A model generated the notes under the pieces. It had not been told where the DNA came from. It saw only the letters and a program-made list of their open reading frames with translations, and searched no databases. This document shows, one piece after another, positions 1-7,657 of a stretch of DNA of 26,083 bases. The stretch is from assembly GCA_035447925.1 (NCBI GenBank), contig DAOTHY010000026.1:1-26083 (forward strand), in the 5' to 3' direction. The position numbers were made by a program, and so were the translations under genes. The DNA is from JASUTC01 sp035447925 (GTDB lineage Bacteria; Thermotogota; Thermotogae; MWEM01). Position 1 is the stretch's first letter. Every line of letters starts with the position of its first letter.

Positions 1-906
1 TTTTCCGCAGAAAGAATTAGAATTGGTGTTTCCATCCCGTCTGCAGACCACGGTTGGACCGGCGGTATTGTATGGTGGGCACAAAAGGCGATTGAAGATT
101 GGAATCAAAAAGATCCTGATGTTGAGTTCTTCTTGGTTACTGCTGACAGCCCGGCAAAACAGGTGGGAGATGTTGAAGATTTAATGGTCAAGGGAATCGA
201 TGCACTGGTTATTCTTGCTCATGATTCAGCACCACTTACCCCGGTTGTTGAACAGGTGTATAACGAAGGCATATTTGTGGTATCCGTAGACAGAGGATTG
301 ACAAAACCCGTAGAAAATGTTTATGTAGCTGGTGATAATCCCGGTATGGGAAGGGTTTCAGGAGAATGGATGGCCGAAGCTCTTAACGGCAAAGGTAAAA
401 TCGTTGTTTTAGAAGGTATTCCATGTGTCATTAATTCTGAAAGAGTCGATGCCTTTAATGAAGTCATCGCCAGATACCCCGGTATCGAGATCCTTGATTC
501 CCAACCGGCAAACTGGAGTACCCAAAGAGGACTGGAAATCATGGAGAACTATCTTCAAAAGTACGATGAAATTGATGCCGTATGGGCGCAAGATGATGAT
601 GTTCTTAAAGGAGTCCTTCAAGCTTATAAAGAATCAGGAAGAACCGATATCAAAATATTCCTTGGAGGTGCGGGTTCAAAAGAAATGATCAAAAAAGTCA
701 TGGATAATGACCCGCTTGTCAAAGCCGATGTCACCTATCCTCCTTCAATGATTGGAACCGGTATCAGCATGGCCGTTCTCGCTATGAGAGGAGAATCACT
801 CAATGGATTTTATCAACACCAGATTCCATCAAAGATCATTCTGGCAGCTGAATTGATCGTTCCCGAAAATGCAGAAAATTACTATGTACCGGAGTCGATT
901 TTCTGA
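1..906 (+). CDS. Periplasmic sugar-binding protein of an ABC importer (5' end outside window)
   Basis: The reading frame is open from base 1 to a TGA at 904-906, giving 302 residues; only the start of the signal peptide is missing. The visible N-terminus reads FSAERIRIGVSIPS, the tail of a signal-peptidase-I site (Ala-Glu) with no lipobox Cys. The protein has the two-lobed RbsB/XylF (periplasmic-binding-protein type 1) pattern: beta strand IRIGVSIP, then LMVKGIDALVIL, VVSVDRG, the hinge-region VYVAGDNPGMG, and AVWAQDDDVLKGVLQAY in the second lobe. Such proteins capture a monosaccharide in the periplasm and deliver it to an ABC permease. It lies just upstream of xylA, so xylose or another pentose is the likely ligand, but specificity is inferred from context only. 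A terminator follows at once, so this is probably the last gene of a transporter operon lying to the left. Riboses, inositol or other sugars remain possible. Confidence 0.82.
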   Translation, partial: FSAERIRIGVSIPSADHGWTGGIVWWAQKAIEDWNQKDPDVEFFLVTADSPAKQVGDVEDLMVKGIDALVILAHDSAPLTPVVEQVYNEGIFVVSVDRGLTKPVENVYVAGDNPGMGRVSGEWMAEALNGKGKIVVLEGIPCVINSERVDAFNEVIARYPGIEILDSQPANWSTQRGLEIMENYLQKYDEIDAVWAQDDDVLKGVLQAYKESGRTDIKIFLGGAGSKEMIKKVMDNDPLVKADVTYPPSMIGTGISMAVLAMRGESLNGFYQHQIPSKIILAAELIVPENAENYYVPESIF

Positions 907-924
907 TTCATTTTTTTTATTATG

Positions 925-959
925 GCGGTCTTTTTTTAAGACCGCTATCATCATTTTTT
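925..959 (+). terminator. Intrinsic terminator after the sugar-binding protein gene
   Basis: An 8-bp perfect stem, GCGGTCTT (925-932) with AAGACCGC (938-945), closes a TTTTT loop and is followed by a T-rich tract ending at 959. It separates the binding-protein gene from xylA, so xylA should have its own promoter. Confidence 0.85.
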
Positions 960-1026
960 CAGTTTATATTAATTGATTTATTCGATAAAGTCATAATTTT
1001 TCAGATTGCTCTTAATAGACCTAGAC

Positions 1027-1038
1027 ATTGTTAACAAT
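1027..1038. promoter_or_regulatory. Candidate operator: 12-bp palindrome upstream of xylA
   Basis: ATTGTTAACAAT is a perfect palindrome placed three bases before the xylA ribosome-binding site. The position suits a repressor operator, and a ROK-family regulator is encoded two genes downstream. No clear sigma-70 promoter could be fixed in 960-1026, and the palindrome is short and A+T-rich, so this is a candidate only. Confidence 0.35.
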
Positions 1039-1053
1039 AAAGAGGTGAAATCG

Positions 1054-2382
1054 ATGAATTTAAATAAAAGATTCTTTGAAGGAATTACAAAAATACCTTA
1101 TGAAGGCAGAAATTCCAAGAACATGATGAGTTTTCATCATTACAATCCTGAAGCGATTATTTCAGGAAAGACGATGAAAGACCATTTACGGTTTTCGGTA
1201 GCTTATTGGCATACATTTTGTTTTGAAGGTAAAGATATGTTCGGAACAGATTTGTTTAACCGCTCTTGGAACAACTTTTCCGATCCATTAGACAAGGCTT
1301 TGGCAAAGGCAGATGCCGCTTTTGAATTTATCTCAAAACTCGGGGCTCCTTATTTCTGTACCCATGACAGGGATTTAGCACCCGAAATGGATACACTCAA
1401 AGAAACCAATGCCCTATTGGACAAGGTGGTTGCCCATGTTAAAGAACTGATGCAGGAAACAGGGATCAAGCTTTTATGGGGAACATCCAATTTGTTTACC
1501 AGCCCGAAATTCCTACATGGTGCTTTCAGCTCCCCATCGTTTGATGTATTAGCCTATGCCGGCGCTCAAGTCAAAAAGATGTTGGAAATCACCAAAGAAC
1601 TGAATGGAGAAAATTTTGTTTTCTGGGGCGGCCGTGAAGGTTACGATACTCTTTTAAACACCCGTATGGGTCTTGAATTTTCCCATATTGCCCAAATATT
1701 CAGATCAGCACAAGCATATGCGAAAGAAATCGGTTTCGATGGTACTTTCCTGATAGAACCAAAGCCAAAAGAACCGACAAAACACCAATACGATTACGAT
1801 TGCGCCAGTGCTTTGGCATTCTTGAAATCAAACGATTTGGAAGGATTTAAGCTAAACATCGAAGCCAATCACGCCACTCTGGCAGGGCATACATTCCAAC
1901 ATGAATTACGATACGCCAGAGTCAATAACGCATTGGGCAGTGTGGATGCCAATATGGGAGATACCTTACTGGGTTGGGATACTGATCAATTCCCCACTAA
2001 TCTTTATGATACCACTTTGGCAATGTATGAAATTTTAAAGAATGATGGACTTGAACCGGGTGGTTTGAATTTCGATTCCCATGTACGTAGAGGTTCTTAC
2101 GAAAAGAAAGATCTATTCTTAGCTCATATAGCCGGAATGGATGCTTTTGCCTTTGGCTTAAAAGCAGCACATAAACTTTTGGAAGAAAAAACATTCGACC
2201 AATTTATACAAGAAAGATATCAGAGTTTTGACACAGATACGGCTAAAAGTTTTGAGGGGGGTGAAATGGGATTAAAGGAATTGGAAGTGTACGTATTGGA
2301 AAAGAAAGTAGAGCTGCCTCAGTCAGGAAGACAAGAAATGCTTGAGGCGATGCTTAATGATGTCATTCTTTCGGTTGAATAA
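1054..2382 (+). CDS. xylA: Xylose isomerase (class II)
   Basis: Converts D-xylose to D-xylulose in the cytoplasm (it also interconverts glucose and fructose); a metal-dependent TIM-barrel enzyme. The 442-residue product has the full class II length, with the N-terminal extension typical of Thermotoga and Firmicutes enzymes. Catalytic and metal-site motifs are all visible: YWHTF near residue 51, THDRD with the catalytic His at about 104, WGGREGY at 191, LIEPKPKEP with the metal Glu at 235, NIEANHATLAGH with Glu270 and His273, VDAN with Asp298, and GWDTDQFP with Asp309 and Asp311. The start is the ATG at 1054 because AGAGGTGA (1041-1048) stands five bases before it; an upstream in-frame TTG at 1006 has no such site. 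The signature position after WGGREGY is Asp where the family usually has Glu. It begins the xylA-GH3-ROK cluster; the next gene starts 125 bases downstream. Confidence 0.97.
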   Translation: MNLNKRFFEGITKIPYEGRNSKNMMSFHHYNPEAIISGKTMKDHLRFSVAYWHTFCFEGKDMFGTDLFNRSWNNFSDPLDKALAKADAAFEFISKLGAPYFCTHDRDLAPEMDTLKETNALLDKVVAHVKELMQETGIKLLWGTSNLFTSPKFLHGAFSSPSFDVLAYAGAQVKKMLEITKELNGENFVFWGGREGYDTLLNTRMGLEFSHIAQIFRSAQAYAKEIGFDGTFLIEPKPKEPTKHQYDYDCASALAFLKSNDLEGFKLNIEANHATLAGHTFQHELRYARVNNALGSVDANMGDTLLGWDTDQFPTNLYDTTLAMYEILKNDGLEPGGLNFDSHVRRGSYEKKDLFLAHIAGMDAFAFGLKAAHKLLEEKTFDQFIQERYQSFDTDTAKSFEGGEMGLKELEVYVLEKKVELPQSGRQEMLEAMLNDVILSVE

Positions 2383-2507
2383 GAGAATAAAATAAGTTTT
2401 TTTATAAGTTTTACCTAAAAATCTATTCTTGATTTTCTGCAAAACAGACATTCATCTGATCAATCCAGAAAATGTTCTAAACCAATTTTTCATAAGGATA
2501 GGTGAGT

Positions 2508-4850
2508 ATGGAAGCTTACAAAGACAAAAACAACTGTATCGACGATAGAGTGGAAGACCTGATCCAACGTATGACCTTGGAAGAAAAGATTGCTCAGCTG
2601 ACATCCATTTGGAGTTATGAGGTATTCAGCAACGGTCACTTTAGCGGAGAAAAAGCCGATCAGAAGATTCAAAACGGGATTGGTCAAATCACAAGACCGG
2701 GCGGGGCAACCTTTTTAGAACCACGGGATTTGGCAGCCTTTATCAACCAGATTCAGGAATATCTAATGAAAAATACCCGTTTGGGTATTCCCGCAATGCT
2801 TCATGAAGAGTGCTTGTGTGGTTATCTGACCAAAAACGCTACCATGTTTCCGCAAATGATTGGACTTGCCAGTGCATGGGATGAAGGTTTGGTCGAAGAT
2901 GTGGCCGGAGCAATCAGAGATGAGCTTAGAACGGTCAATGCTCATCAAGCACTTTCTCCTTTGATGGACGTAACCCGTGACCCAAGATGGGGCCGAACGG
3001 AAGAAACCTTTGGAGAAGATCCCTACTTGGTGGGGGCATTGGGAAGTGCTTATGTCAAGGGATTACAAACAGAGGATATTAAAAGGGGTGTTGTGGCAAC
3101 ACTAAAACACTTTGTAGGATACGGTGTATCCGAAGGGGGAATGAATTGGGCACCCCCACACATTCCTAACCGTGAGATGCGAGAAGTTTTTCTTCTTCCA
3201 TTCGAAAGAGCCATTCGAGAAGCGGGTGCCAAATCAGTCATGAACGGTTATCATGAACTGGACAGTGTCCCATGCGGTGCTTCAAAGTGGTTGTTAACGC
3301 AAGTATTAAGAAATGAATGGGAATTTGACGGGATAGTGGTCTCGGATTATTTTGCTATTGATATGCTCAAGGAATACCACAGATTGGTTCCAACTTCTTC
3401 CGATGCTGCAAAATCAGCTTTGGAAGCCGGGCTGGATGTAGAACTCCCCTTCACAAGATGTTATGAAGAACCTCTGAAACGGTATGTTGAAGAAGGAAAA
3501 ATCACCACTTACGTACTGGAACGTTCTTTAAAAAGAATATTAAAACTGAAATTTGAAATGGGTATTTTCGATAACCCTTACATCAACATTGATCAGGTAC
3601 CGGTTTCTTTGAATTCCAAAGAACACCGAGAAATTGCCTTAAAAGCCGCTGAAAAATCACTTGTTCTGCTTAAAAATGAAGATAATCTGTTACCATTATC
3701 TGAGAACTTTAAGAAAATAGCCCTTATCGGACCCAACGCAGCAGATGGAAGAAATCAACTGGGAGATTATTCATACCCCGCCCATATGGAATCACTCATG
3801 GATATGAAACAAGAGGATCATTTCGGATCACCTGTTCCGGATTTTGAAGAAAGAGATTTTTCCGCAAAATCTGTTGTGAATGTTCTGGAGGGGATTAACA
3901 CTTATAAGCCGGAAAATGTTGAAGTGCTGTATCAAAAGGGTTGTTTTGTCACCGGAGATGATGCAGATATCGATACTGCCCTAGAAACTGCTTCACAAGC
4001 AGATATTGTCATTCTTTGCCTTGGTGACAAATCCGGTCTAATACCCGACTGCACAACCGGTGAGGCGAGAGATTCCATGACCTTGGAACTACCGGGAAGA
4101 CAACTGGAATTGGCAAAGGCTATTTTCAACACGGGAAAACCCGTCATTTCTGTTATAATATCCGGAAGACCTTATAATCTTTCAGTTTTCGAGGAAGGAT
4201 CAAAAGCCATTCTCCAAGCTTGGTTGCCGGGAGAAGAGGGGGGCAATGCCATCGCAAAAGCTCTGTTTGGGAAAATCAACCCTTCGGGGAAATTACCCAT
4301 CTCCTTTCCAAGGCATGTTGGCCAGATACCGGTTTATTACAATCACAAAGCCTCAGGACAACGATCCCATTGGTTTGGAGATTATGTCGATGGCCCATCG
4401 AAACCTTTGTATCATTTTGGCTATGGTTTGAGTTATACCCATTTTGAATACAGCAATCTCGTTGTTCAGGAAGATGCCTCAACTGATAGCGAAGAAATTG
4501 AAATCAAGTTCAGTGTTAAAAACACTGGAACTTACGACGGTGAAGAGATCGTCCAGTTGTACGTAAATGACCCGGCAGCCAGTGTTACACGACCCGTTAA
4601 GGAGCTAAAGGGTTTCGAAAAAGTCTTTTTAAAACAAGGAGAGCAAAAAACATTACGTTTCCTGTTACCTGTGGAATTATTGGCGTTTTTCAACGATAAC
4701 ATGAATTTGATTGTTGAGCCCGGCCAATACATAATTATGATCGGTCAATCCTCTGAGAATATAGTATTGGAACAAGTAATAACACTAATGGGAGAACAAA
4801 AAGCAATCGAAAAACGAAGCCGTTATTCCAGCATCCTGATGGATGACTGA
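2508..4850 (+). CDS. Glycoside hydrolase family 3, probable intracellular beta-xylosidase
   Basis: Releases terminal sugars from beta-linked oligosaccharides with retention of configuration. The 780-residue protein has no signal peptide, so it acts on imported oligosaccharides. Domain order: GH3 N-terminal barrel (about 15-340), GH3 C-terminal alpha/beta domain (about 380-640), and a fibronectin-III-like domain (about 680-755). Motifs seen: PLMDVTRDPRWGRTEETFGEDPYL (from 151), the KH pair at 200-201, and GIVVSDY with the nucleophile Asp280. The DCTTGEARDS segment lies where the C-terminal domain contributes to the active site. ATG at 2508 is chosen with AAGGAT at 2494-2499; an in-frame GTG at 2502 sits too close to that site. 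Xylosidase activity is inferred from the neighbouring xylA and regulator gene; beta-glucosidase or mixed activity is equally compatible with the sequence. Confidence 0.9.
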   Translation: MEAYKDKNNCIDDRVEDLIQRMTLEEKIAQLTSIWSYEVFSNGHFSGEKADQKIQNGIGQITRPGGATFLEPRDLAAFINQIQEYLMKNTRLGIPAMLHEECLCGYLTKNATMFPQMIGLASAWDEGLVEDVAGAIRDELRTVNAHQALSPLMDVTRDPRWGRTEETFGEDPYLVGALGSAYVKGLQTEDIKRGVVATLKHFVGYGVSEGGMNWAPPHIPNREMREVFLLPFERAIREAGAKSVMNGYHELDSVPCGASKWLLTQVLRNEWEFDGIVVSDYFAIDMLKEYHRLVPTSSDAAKSALEAGLDVELPFTRCYEEPLKRYVEEGKITTYVLERSLKRILKLKFEMGIFDNPYINIDQVPVSLNSKEHREIALKAAEKSLVLLKNEDNLLPLSENFKKIALIGPNAADGRNQLGDYSYPAHMESLMDMKQEDHFGSPVPDFEERDFSAKSVVNVLEGINTYKPENVEVLYQKGCFVTGDDADIDTALETASQADIVILCLGDKSGLIPDCTTGEARDSMTLELPGRQLELAKAIFNTGKPVISVIISGRPYNLSVFEEGSKAILQAWLPGEEGGNAIAKALFGKINPSGKLPISFPRHVGQIPVYYNHKASGQRSHWFGDYVDGPSKPLYHFGYGLSYTHFEYSNLVVQEDASTDSEEIEIKFSVKNTGTYDGEEIVQLYVNDPAASVTRPVKELKGFEKVFLKQGEQKTLRFLLPVELLAFFNDNMNLIVEPGQYIIMIGQSSENIVLEQVITLMGEQKAIEKRSRYSSILMDD

Positions 4851-4868
4851 TGAAATAAGGGAGAAGAG

Positions 4869-6050
4869 ATGACAAATCGTCCATTAAACGCAACGAAAAT
4901 GGGAATTTCTAATAAATTGACATTGTTGAATATGATTCGTAATTCGCCCGGGATTACCCGTAAGGAGCTGTCAACAAAAACGGGACTAAATCCCAGTACC
5001 ATCACAAATATCATCAATTATCTGAAAGACAAAAAACTGCTCTATGAATTAGGTAAAAAGAAGAACGAGAATCCCGGAAGAAATTCAATCCGACTCTTTG
5101 CAAACAAGGATCATGCCAAGGTACTTTTAGTAAAAGTAGGAGTTGAAAAGTTGCATGTTGGTATGGGTTATCTGGACAATTCTTTTGAAATTTTGGGCGA
5201 TTATCAAACACCTTCTACATTTGAAGAATTCATCAGCCTTGTCACCAACGTATACAATAACCGTGAGGATCGTGACTCCTTTTATGGCATCGTCTTCTCC
5301 CTGCCCGGCATTGTTGATCAGAAAAATGAAATCATTGTCAATCTTCCTCATTTACATTGGCGCAATGTAGAAATTGGTAAGATCATTCGGCAAATGACTC
5401 GTGCCAATATGAATGTTTGGCTTGAAAATGAAGCGAAATTGTCATTACAGGCGGAAATCTTTCACAATCACCTATTAAAAAAATTCAAAGATGGGGTCTA
5501 TATTTATATCTCATTGGGTGTAGGGGGCGCTTTACTGATCAATGGATCGATTTTTTCGGGATTTTCCTTTACAGCCGGAGAGTTGGGTCATATGAGTATC
5601 GATTTGAACGGCCCCAGATGTAAATGCGGAAACAGAGGCTGTTTGGAATGTTATATCAGTGTGGATGAAGTGGTCAAGGAATATGAAAGAATTGGCGGAA
5701 CTCTGACGAAAAATCTTTATGAAAAAAGATTTCAGGAATTAATTCAAAAAAGTATTGATGGCGAACCTGAGGCACAAGACATCATGAATGAATACAATGT
5801 TTTTTTGGAAAGAGGCATTGTAAACATCACCAATATGTTTAACCCACAATTCATCCTTGTGGGTGGAATGGGATACCTATTACCCCATGAGTATTTAAAA
5901 GAGATTGAACAATTGGTTTCAGAGAAGGTGATTTCTCCGGCTACTGGAAAAGTAAAGATTTTACCTTCCACACTTGATACTGTCAATTCCTCTCTTTTGG
6001 GTGAGACTCTACTCGCAATGGACGCTTATTGTAATCAACAGATCATATAA
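4869..6050 (+). CDS. xylR: ROK-family transcriptional regulator, XylR-like
   Basis: A sugar-responsive DNA-binding repressor or activator. The N-terminal 65 residues form a winged helix-turn-helix (ITRKELSTKTGLNPSTITNIINYLKD, residues 29-54). The rest is the ROK sugar-binding fold: GIVFSLPGIVD near 140-150, ISLGVGGALLINGSIFSG near 214-231, and the zinc site with His241, Cys251, Cys253 and Cys258 in GHMSIDLNGPRCKCGNRGCLE. The gene starts 18 bases after the GH3 stop with a GGGAG-type ribosome-binding site, so it is very likely co-transcribed with it. Autoregulation of the xylA cluster is the usual arrangement for XylR; the gene symbol rests on context. The 393-residue length is normal for ROK repressors. 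Confidence 0.88.
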   Translation: MTNRPLNATKMGISNKLTLLNMIRNSPGITRKELSTKTGLNPSTITNIINYLKDKKLLYELGKKKNENPGRNSIRLFANKDHAKVLLVKVGVEKLHVGMGYLDNSFEILGDYQTPSTFEEFISLVTNVYNNREDRDSFYGIVFSLPGIVDQKNEIIVNLPHLHWRNVEIGKIIRQMTRANMNVWLENEAKLSLQAEIFHNHLLKKFKDGVYIYISLGVGGALLINGSIFSGFSFTAGELGHMSIDLNGPRCKCGNRGCLECYISVDEVVKEYERIGGTLTKNLYEKRFQELIQKSIDGEPEAQDIMNEYNVFLERGIVNITNMFNPQFILVGGMGYLLPHEYLKEIEQLVSEKVISPATGKVKILPSTLDTVNSSLLGETLLAMDAYCNQQII

Positions 6051-6078
6051 AAAAGCGGAGAGATGACACTTCTCCGCT
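6048..6078 (-). terminator. Terminator of the mscS gene, between convergent genes
   Basis: AGCGGAGA (6054-6061) pairs with TCTCCGCT (6071-6078). Read on the minus strand the stem is followed by TTTTTT, so it best serves mscS, which ends at 6106. On the plus strand it lies four bases after the xylR stop but is followed by AATATTA, so it could act there only weakly. Confidence 0.8.
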
Positions 6079-6105
6079 AATATTATCCGCTTTATCGCAA
6101 ACGGT

Positions 6106-6900
6106 TTATGCTTGATTAACGTGTACATCCAGTTGCGGATAAGGAATGTTGATCCCGTTATCATTAAATACCTTAAACACCTTTTCGTTCATATCGAAAT
6201 TAACATTCCAATAATCACCGGCTTTTACCCAAAGTCTGACAGAGAAGTTCACTGAACTGTCAGCTAATTCAGACATGAGTATTTGCGGTGCAGGATCTTT
6301 CAGGATTCTCTCATCTGTTTCAATGATCTCGTTTATCAACTGTTTGACTTTTTGCATATCGGAGTCGTAGCCCACACCAAAGGTCATGTTCAACCGTCTG
6401 GTTGCCTCTTTGGAGTAATTGGTAATGACCGACGTGACCACTGAACCATTTGGAATGATGATATGTTTGTTATCAGCTGTTTTTAATACTGTTGTCATGA
6501 TCTGTATTTCCATAACACTGCCCGATGCACCGGATGTTTCGATAAAATCTCCAACTTTGAAGGGTTTAAAGAACAAAATCATGACACCTGCAGCAAAATT
6601 TCCCAGACTGTCTTTTAAAGCGAGGCCAACGGCTACTGCTAAACCACCGAGAATGGCGAAAAACGGCGTCATGTCTACGCCCACCATACTTAAAGTAGTG
6701 ATAATTAGGATCATTTTTAACATAAAATCAGCTAACGTTCTTAAAAAACCAACTAAGGATTGCTCAACTTTGGTCTTTTCAAGGATCTTCACCAGAATTT
6801 TCAGAACGATCTTAATCAGCCACCATCCTACAATAAAGGTGATGATTGCACCGATAATACTCCACCCGTATGCCGCTAAAAAGCCCATGACTACGTTCAT
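6106..6900 (-). CDS. mscS: Small-conductance mechanosensitive channel, MscS family
   Basis: Forms a homo-heptameric inner-membrane pore that opens under membrane tension and protects cells from osmotic downshock. The 264-residue product has three transmembrane helices (about 4-26, 50-70 and 78-100). The pore-lining TM3 is rich in Gly and Ala (GLAVAVGLALKDSLGNFAAG), followed by the beta domain signature KPFKVGDFIE and IIIPNGSVVTSVITNYS, and the alpha/beta C-terminal domain. The ATG at 6898-6900 is chosen because AAGGGGGAA stands just upstream. A longer frame starting at 6933 would begin inside the promoter -10 box. It is a single-gene unit with its own promoter and terminator, divergent from dtxR. 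Confidence 0.93.
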   Translation of the reverse strand: MNVVMGFLAAYGWSIIGAIITFIVGWWLIKIVLKILVKILEKTKVEQSLVGFLRTLADFMLKMILIITTLSMVGVDMTPFFAILGGLAVAVGLALKDSLGNFAAGVMILFFKPFKVGDFIETSGASGSVMEIQIMTTVLKTADNKHIIIPNGSVVTSVITNYSKEATRRLNMTFGVGYDSDMQKVKQLINEIIETDERILKDPAPQILMSELADSSVNFSVRLWVKAGDYWNVNFDMNEKVFKVFNDNGINIPYPQLDVHVNQA

Positions 6901-6931
6901 ACTATTCCCCCTTTTTATTAAGATATACTTC

Positions 6932-6959
6932 ATTATACGCTTTGTGCGTGTTTTTTCAA
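6932..6959 (-). promoter_or_regulatory. Sigma-70-type promoter of mscS
   Basis: On the minus strand TTGAAA (6954-6959) and a perfect TATAAT (6932-6937) are separated by 16 bases, about 30 bases upstream of the mscS start codon. The overlap of the -10 box with an upstream ATG is what excludes the longer start. Confidence 0.75.
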
Positions 6960-7113
6960 AACTATGATTTCCTACACAATTGATTTCAAGCTCTCATTGA
7001 TATTCACTAAATCTATATGACTCCTCTTTTATTAAATGATGGAGATCACTCAATCAGACTCTCTTTACCATCCAAATCATATTCAATGAAATAGTTTTAT
7101 GTTATGTATCAAA

Positions 7114-7142
7114 TTGTTTTACGTCTTATTCTATGTTATATT
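7114..7142 (+). promoter_or_regulatory. Sigma-70-type promoter of the dtxR cluster
   Basis: TTGTTT (7114-7119) and TATATT (7137-7142) are spaced 17 bases apart in an A+T-rich stretch 55 bases before the dtxR start. The rest of the 6960-7113 intergenic region shows nothing recognisable. Confidence 0.6.
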
Positions 7143-7160
7143 ATTTAATATTGCAAAGTC

Positions 7161-7181
7161 ATTTCTCATTTTATGAGAAAT
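7161..7181. promoter_or_regulatory. Candidate DtxR operator or 5'-leader hairpin
   Basis: A perfect 9-bp inverted repeat, ATTTCTCAT (7161-7169) and ATGAGAAAT (7173-7181), is separated by TTT. It lies between the promoter and the dtxR ribosome-binding site, with only two bases between its end and GGAGGTG. That is the place for an autoregulatory operator; as RNA it could also fold beside the ribosome-binding site. Confidence 0.55.
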
Positions 7182-7196
7182 ATGGAGGTGTAAAAA

Positions 7197-7652
7197 ATGG
7201 CTCGCAAAAAAACTAAAAAACTAACCCCTGCTTTGGAGGATTATTTAAAAGTAATACATGAAATTACTTCTAATGAACCAGTTGCTAGGGTAAAAGACAT
7301 CGCTAAGTTTTTAAATGTTAGTTTGCCCAGTGTTACAAATGCCATGAAAAGGCTAAAGGAATTGGGTTTTGTGAATTATGAAAAATATGGTTTAATTCTT
7401 CTAAGTGAGAAGGGCCTGAAAAGGGCACAATCTTTAGAGAGAGTACATTCTGTTTTGGAAAAATTCTTTGTAGAATTGGTGGGTGTTCCGGAAGAAGCCT
7501 CAGACAATCTTTCATGCCGAATGGAACATTTTTTCGATGAAGATTCAGAAGAAAGAACAGAGAAACTGATTGATCTGCTCATCGAGGTTAAGCAAAACGG
7601 TGAAAAAGCATGCCCTGAATTAGTGGCATTTTTACAGAATAAGGAGGCATAA
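7197..7652 (+). CDS. DtxR/MntR-family metal-dependent repressor, iron-type metal site
   Basis: Represses metal uptake or iron-related genes when loaded with divalent metal. The 151-residue product has an N-terminal winged helix (VARVKDIAKFLNVSLPSVTNAMKRLKELGFV, about 29-59) and a metal-binding/dimerisation domain. It lacks the SH3-like third domain, as MntR does. Likely ligands are His84, Glu88, Cys107, Glu110 and His111: the CRMEH motif matches the Cys-x-x-Glu-His of DtxR/IdeR, whereas MntR has Glu in place of the Cys, so Fe(II) sensing is inferred. Where the family usually has a Glu or Met ligand near the N-terminus the sequence reads LEDYLKVIHEI. A GGAGGTG site precedes ATG 7197. It heads the cluster galE-rarA-uvrC, an order that resembles a Thermotoga maritima locus from memory. 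Confidence 0.9.
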   Translation: MARKKTKKLTPALEDYLKVIHEITSNEPVARVKDIAKFLNVSLPSVTNAMKRLKELGFVNYEKYGLILLSEKGLKRAQSLERVHSVLEKFFVELVGVPEEASDNLSCRMEHFFDEDSEERTEKLIDLLIEVKQNGEKACPELVAFLQNKEA

Positions 7653-7657
7653 TCTTG
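7641..7657 (+). promoter_or_regulatory. Ribosome-binding site that fixes the TTG start of the epimerase gene
   Basis: AAGGAGG (7641-7647) lies inside the end of the dtxR gene, seven bases before the TTG at 7655. The translation then begins MDTALVTGGAGFIG, exactly where short-chain epimerases begin, so TTG is the true start. Confidence 0.85.

Noticed and set aside
1006..1053. Upstream TTG as the xylA start, adding 16 residues
   Set aside because: It has no ribosome-binding site, covers the palindrome and the real AGAGGTGA site, and the added residues do not look like the family.
2433..2472. TTTTCTG/CAGAAAA and CAGA/TCTG repeats between xylA and the GH3 gene
   Set aside because: The arms are short and far apart in A+T-rich sequence, with no T tract or promoter context to support a role.
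6419..6967. 182-residue plus-strand frame opposite mscS
   Set aside because: It is a shadow of mscS; it has no ribosome-binding site or recognisable domain and contains the mscS promoter region.
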